From: Paraglomus occultum
Lineage: Eukaryota; Glomeromycota; Glomeromycetes; Paraglomerales; Paraglomeraceae
Direction of reading: 5' to 3'
NCBI GenBank assembly: GCA_910592205.1
Contig: CAJVPJ010001388.1
Location: 1-10,128 of the forward strand
DNA: 10,128 nucleotides
Position 1 is the first letter of the stretch, and the number at the start of each line of letters is the position of its first letter. Below are positions 8,020 to 10,128 of the stretch, one piece after another. The notes beneath the pieces are model-generated. The model did not search any database, was not told the origin of the DNA, and was given only the letters and a program-made list of their open reading frames with translations. The position numbers and the translations under genes are program-made.

Positions 8020-8103
8020 GTGTACGGGTTGTGTATTTATTGTGTATTTATTGTGTATGGGTTGTGTATTTATTATGTATGTGTTGTGAAATGTGTTGTG
8101 TAA
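8020..8103 (+). repeat. Degenerate tandem repeat built on TTGTGTATTTA
   Basis: GGGTTGTGTATTTATT occurs exactly at 8026-8041 and again at 8059-8074, a 33-base spacing. TTGTGTATTTATTG units lie between the copies, and TTATGTATGTGTTGTG derivatives follow. This is a decayed minisatellite; no coding signal. Confidence 0.75.
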
Positions 8104-8341
8104 AGTTATGGTGTATTGTATGAAAGATTAACTGAGATAGTAGTTGTTAAATAGTACACGGATCGGCACGGGGTCTTAGTCTATCTATATTTGTACATTG
8201 TCATCGGCTTGTCTATCCAACCATTGATTGGTTCTTTATATTCTGCGCTGTTGTATGGCGTACGGGTATTTCCGAACTTTAAAAAACTGCTTCGAGGAGC
8301 GGGTAATGATTATCCGTCAGGAAAAAGATAGGAAGATGGGA

Positions 8342-8408
8342 TAGTAAGTAGTTTTGGTAGCAGTAGTAGTCGTAGTATGTATTAGTATGTATTAGTATTA
8401 GTATTAGC
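8342..8408 (+). repeat. AGT/TTAGTA-rich microsatellite
   Basis: GTAGCAGTAGTAGTCGTAG followed by TATGTATTAGTATGTATTAG and TATTAGTATTAG units. Low-complexity DNA with no gene signal. Confidence 0.75.
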
Positions 8409-8473
8409 AGGAGAGATGAGATGGAGATAAACGAAAAAGAGTTGAACTAAATTATTTAAATAAAAAAAATACA

Positions 8474-8610
8474 TCTCACCTTATCTTATCTTACCTTACT
8501 TACCTTACCTTACCTTGCCTTACTTACCTTACCTTACCTTATTTACCTTACCTCATATTACCGTATATTAGCTTACCTTATCTTACCTTACCTTACCTTA
8601 ACTTACCTTC
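8474..8610 (+). repeat. (CTTAC)n/(CTTACCTTAC) pentanucleotide array
   Basis: About fifteen CTTAC motifs in some 135 bases, mostly as CCTTA units with interruptions (TTATC, TTGCC, TTATTTACC, CATATTACCG), then a C/T-rich tail to about 8660. On the minus strand the array reads GGTAAGGTAAG with three exact GGTAAGT, matching the core of the 5' splice-site consensus many times over. Confidence 0.85.
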
Positions 8611-8781
8611 CTCTCCTCTCTTTCTCATTTCCAACTCTATCATTTCCTCTTCTTTCCCCCAAGGAAAAAAGAACCATCTGGATAAACAAAGTGGCTGTGT
8701 CACATGCCAAAACAAGATTAACGAGTAACATTTAAACTTCTTATCATTAGTTAAAATCCGGTTAGCTGCGGAACACTATTA

Positions 8782-9090
8782 TCACATATGTTTATCCCCT
8801 GCTGGCGGGGGGGAGGACTCATACGCCCGATTCATTATTGGGGATATCAGTGCAAAATGATAGATTTTTATTGTCAGAGCAAGGCAAAAAAGTAAAGCGC
8901 ATGCTAAACTACATACTTTTGAATACTTTACACTTGAAATATTGGGTATGGTGACGTTTATTTTTTCACAAAAGCAAGCGTTTGAAAAAGCAGTGTTTGC
9001 AGGATTACCATAATATTCAAAAGATCTATTTAAAAAAACTGGTTTCTTTTCATCGTCACGACTTTTCAAAATTCTGGGGAGAGATTTCAT
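8782..9090 (-). CDS. Hypothetical 102-codon frame with one hydrophobic segment
   Basis: Seen: ATG at 9090 to a TGA at 8782. The N-terminus is charged (MKSLPRILKSRDDEKK). A hydrophobic stretch at about residues 59-83 (CSLACALLFCLALTIK and following) could span a membrane, and the C-terminus is Pro-rich (ESSPPPAGDKHM). No low-complexity DNA underlies it. The frame runs upstream of the ATG for at least 13 codons. No family is recognised, no promoter is evident, and the frame could be chance in A+T-rich DNA. If real, it would be a small single-pass membrane protein or one exon of a larger gene. Confidence 0.18.
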   Translation of the reverse strand: MKSLPRILKSRDDEKKPVFLNRSFEYYGNPANTAFSNACFCEKINVTIPNISSVKYSKVCSLACALLFCLALTIKIYHFALISPIMNRAYESSPPPAGDKHM

Positions 9091-9220
9091 ATGATATTTT
9101 TTAATAGTAACCGAATGGGGTGATATCAATTAGCTGCGATTTTCGGCTAGAACGTTTTGCAATGTGAGTAACAAGATGAAATTCTTTTTTAACAAAATAA
9201 TGGAGAAAGGGGGAGGGGAA

Positions 9221-9294
9221 AAGGACTAAAAGGGCAAGACTGAGAGAACAAGACTGAAAGTGCAAGACGGAGAGAACAAGACTGAAAGTGCAAG
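9221..9294 (+). repeat. Tandem repeat of 14-bp units in a 28-bp higher-order pattern
   Basis: From 9235: CAAGACTGAGAGAA, CAAGACTGAAAGTG, CAAGACGGAGAGAA, CAAGACTGAAAGTG, then CAAG. The 28-bp pair 9235-9262 is repeated at 9263-9290 with one base change. A weaker copy (AAGGACTAAAAGGG) precedes it at 9221-9234. It is not in frame with any notable ORF. Confidence 0.9.
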
Positions 9295-9490
9295 TTTAAC
9301 TCTCTCGGGGAAGGATCCGAGTACATATCAATATCCCGAATACATATCCCGTTTTTCCCCGGTCTTCCCTTTGCCCAAGTAAGTTATCTTTCGGAATATC
9401 GAAACTTGACTATTTCATTCGTAAATTTGAATAGCCAGAGCGTAGAATATCATGGTAGAATGCTTGAAGCGACGACATGTAATAAGTATG
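9295..9490. other. Short gene-less stretch
   Basis: Contains a near-repeat of GARTACATATC at about 9318-9350. Nothing coding is seen on either strand. Confidence 0.4.
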
Positions 9491-9639
9491 CTAACAATTG
9501 ATATAACAAATAGTTTGTAGATCTAAACCTACATCAATTTCCACGTTATCGAGTATTGTTACCTGCTTGTTTTGCCTTATCAGCATTCCATTATAATTAG
9601 TGTTATGAAATTTGCCTAAAAAGCACAAAACAATTGCAA

Positions 9640-9870
9640 TGCTGTTGTACCTCCTTCCCATTCCTTCCCTCACCCCATTCCTTCCTTTCCCCTTTCCCTT
9701 TCCCTTTCCCTTTCTTCTCTCCCCTCCACATAGCAATTAGCCCCTCCCTTTTTCCCTTTCCCATCTCTCTTTAATATTAACCTTTTACTTTTGAACCCTT
9801 AATCTCTCCCCCCCTCTCTTTAACCTTTTGAACCCTTAATCTCTCATCCCTTTTTCCCCCTCTCCCCAGT
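9640..9870 (+). repeat. Long C/T-rich tract with (CCCTTT)n
   Basis: Mostly pyrimidines on the plus strand, including five or so tandem CCCTTT units at about 9688-9714. Within it is a near-perfect direct repeat: TTAACCTTTT[ACTTTT]GAACCC... at 9777-9808 and again at 9820-9845 without the six-base insert. It ends shortly before candidate acceptors CCCCAG (9869) and GCTGCAG (9887). Confidence 0.85.
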
Positions 9871-9875
9871 AATAC

Positions 9876-10128
9876 TCATTGCTGCAGTAGAAAATGGAAA
9901 ACAAAGTTTCCAAAAATTGGGCATTCACTCGCACAGAGTGTTACCCTTATTATCGGGTTGATAATGGTGTCGGCAGGAATATCCTCGGCAAACCTCATTG
10001 AATACTCCAGGCCCTCCCCGATAAGGACGTAAGGAAAAGCAAATGTTACTATTGGCTGATGGTATTTATAGGCAGTCGACGGATTGTGGGATTTTTTTCG
10101 AAAAAAAGTTGGGTTGATTTTACCGCAG
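9876..10128 (-). CDS. Open frame reaching the window edge, possible exon of an unidentified gene
   Basis: Seen: the minus strand is open from the window edge for 83 codons to TGA at 9878-9876. The most protein-like part reads PYVLIGEGLEYSMRF, then EDIPADTIINPIIR. About half of the 24 codons in that core have the RNY form, against a quarter in the competing plus-strand frame; in the TBC gene the figure varies by exon, so this is weak evidence. CATCAG ending near 10058 could be an acceptor and AGG|GTAACA near 9950 a donor. Against it, sense-strand introns of the TBC gene are C/T-rich, while the DNA after this exon would be G/A-rich. No family is recognised. Confidence 0.25.
   Translation of the reverse strand, partial: CGKINPTFFRKKSHNPSTAYKYHQPIVTFAFPYVLIGEGLEYSMRFAEDIPADTIINPIIRVTLCASECPIFGNFVFHFLLQQ
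9888..10028 (+). CDS. Alternative candidate exon with a membrane-like segment
   Basis: Seen: after the acceptor GCTGCAG (ends 9887) a frame stays open for 141 nt to the donor AC|GTAAGG at 10029. It reads RKWKTKFPKIGHSLAQ, then a hydrophobic stretch SVTLIIGLIMVSAGISSANL, then IEYSRPSPIRT. The basic-then-hydrophobic pattern fits a transmembrane helix. The long C/T tract upstream and TTTTACCGCAG at the very end of the window (which would close a 100-nt intron) fit a plus-strand gene continuing to the right. It overlaps the minus-strand frame, so at most one is likely real. The protein family is not identifiable from one helix. Confidence 0.25.

Noticed and set aside
9491-9736. 81-codon minus-strand frame beginning with a Lys/Gly repeat
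   Set aside because: The N-terminal part is a translation of the CCCTTT/C-rich tract; only the C-terminal part is kept, as a speculative finding.
2232-9875. Transposon, CRISPR array or defence-type system
   Set aside because: No transposase or reverse transcriptase motifs, terminal repeats, target-site duplications or regularly spaced repeats with unique spacers were seen; the repeats present are microsatellites.

Overview
The window looks like eukaryotic nuclear DNA from a gene-poor, simple-repeat-rich genome. The evidence is one clearly recognisable gene broken by many short GT-AG introns (100-174 nt where both ends are visible), A+T-rich intergenic DNA, long homopolymers and microsatellites, and a short CCCTAA telomere-type tract. 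Intron size and protein style suggest an early-diverging (Mucoromycota-like) fungus, but this taxonomic guess is weak and rests on general resemblance only.

Positions 1-2231, minus strand: the 5' three quarters of a TBC-domain Rab GTPase-activating protein of the TBC1D13 type. I rebuilt seven exons by hand, 2231-2215, 2040-1949, 1822-1782, 1681-1607, 1441-1376, 1233-462 and 344-178. They sum to 1230 nt, or 410 codons, with continuous phase. Both catalytic fingers are present (IDKDVRR and YVQ). A Ser/Pro- and Ala-rich insertion lies between them. The C-terminal ~110 residues lie beyond position 1. Its introns carry long C/T-rich simple tracts on the sense strand, including a run of 27 C (G27 at 101-127 on the plus strand).

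Positions 2232-9875: about 7.6 kb with no recognisable conserved gene. It holds microsatellites (3268-3415, 6526-6556, 8020-8103, 8342-8408, 8474-8610, 9221-9294, 9640-9870), a perfect 16-bp palindrome around a CRE/ATF site (5723-5738), an AP-1/Gcn4-type site (4607-4615), a telomere-like tract (6742-6758) and small hairpins. Three stretches look faintly protein-like: 4945-5182 (+), 5811-6500 (+, a 229-codon frame broken by one TAG) and 8782-9090 (-, 102 codons with a hydrophobic segment). None matches a family I know.

Positions 9876-10128: open frames on both strands. The minus frame is open for 83 codons to the window edge. The plus frame has a plausible acceptor, a membrane-like segment and a GTAAGG donor. 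One of them may be the edge of a second gene. No operon-like or defence-type arrangement is visible; the well-supported content is a single Rab-regulator gene and its repeat-rich flank.
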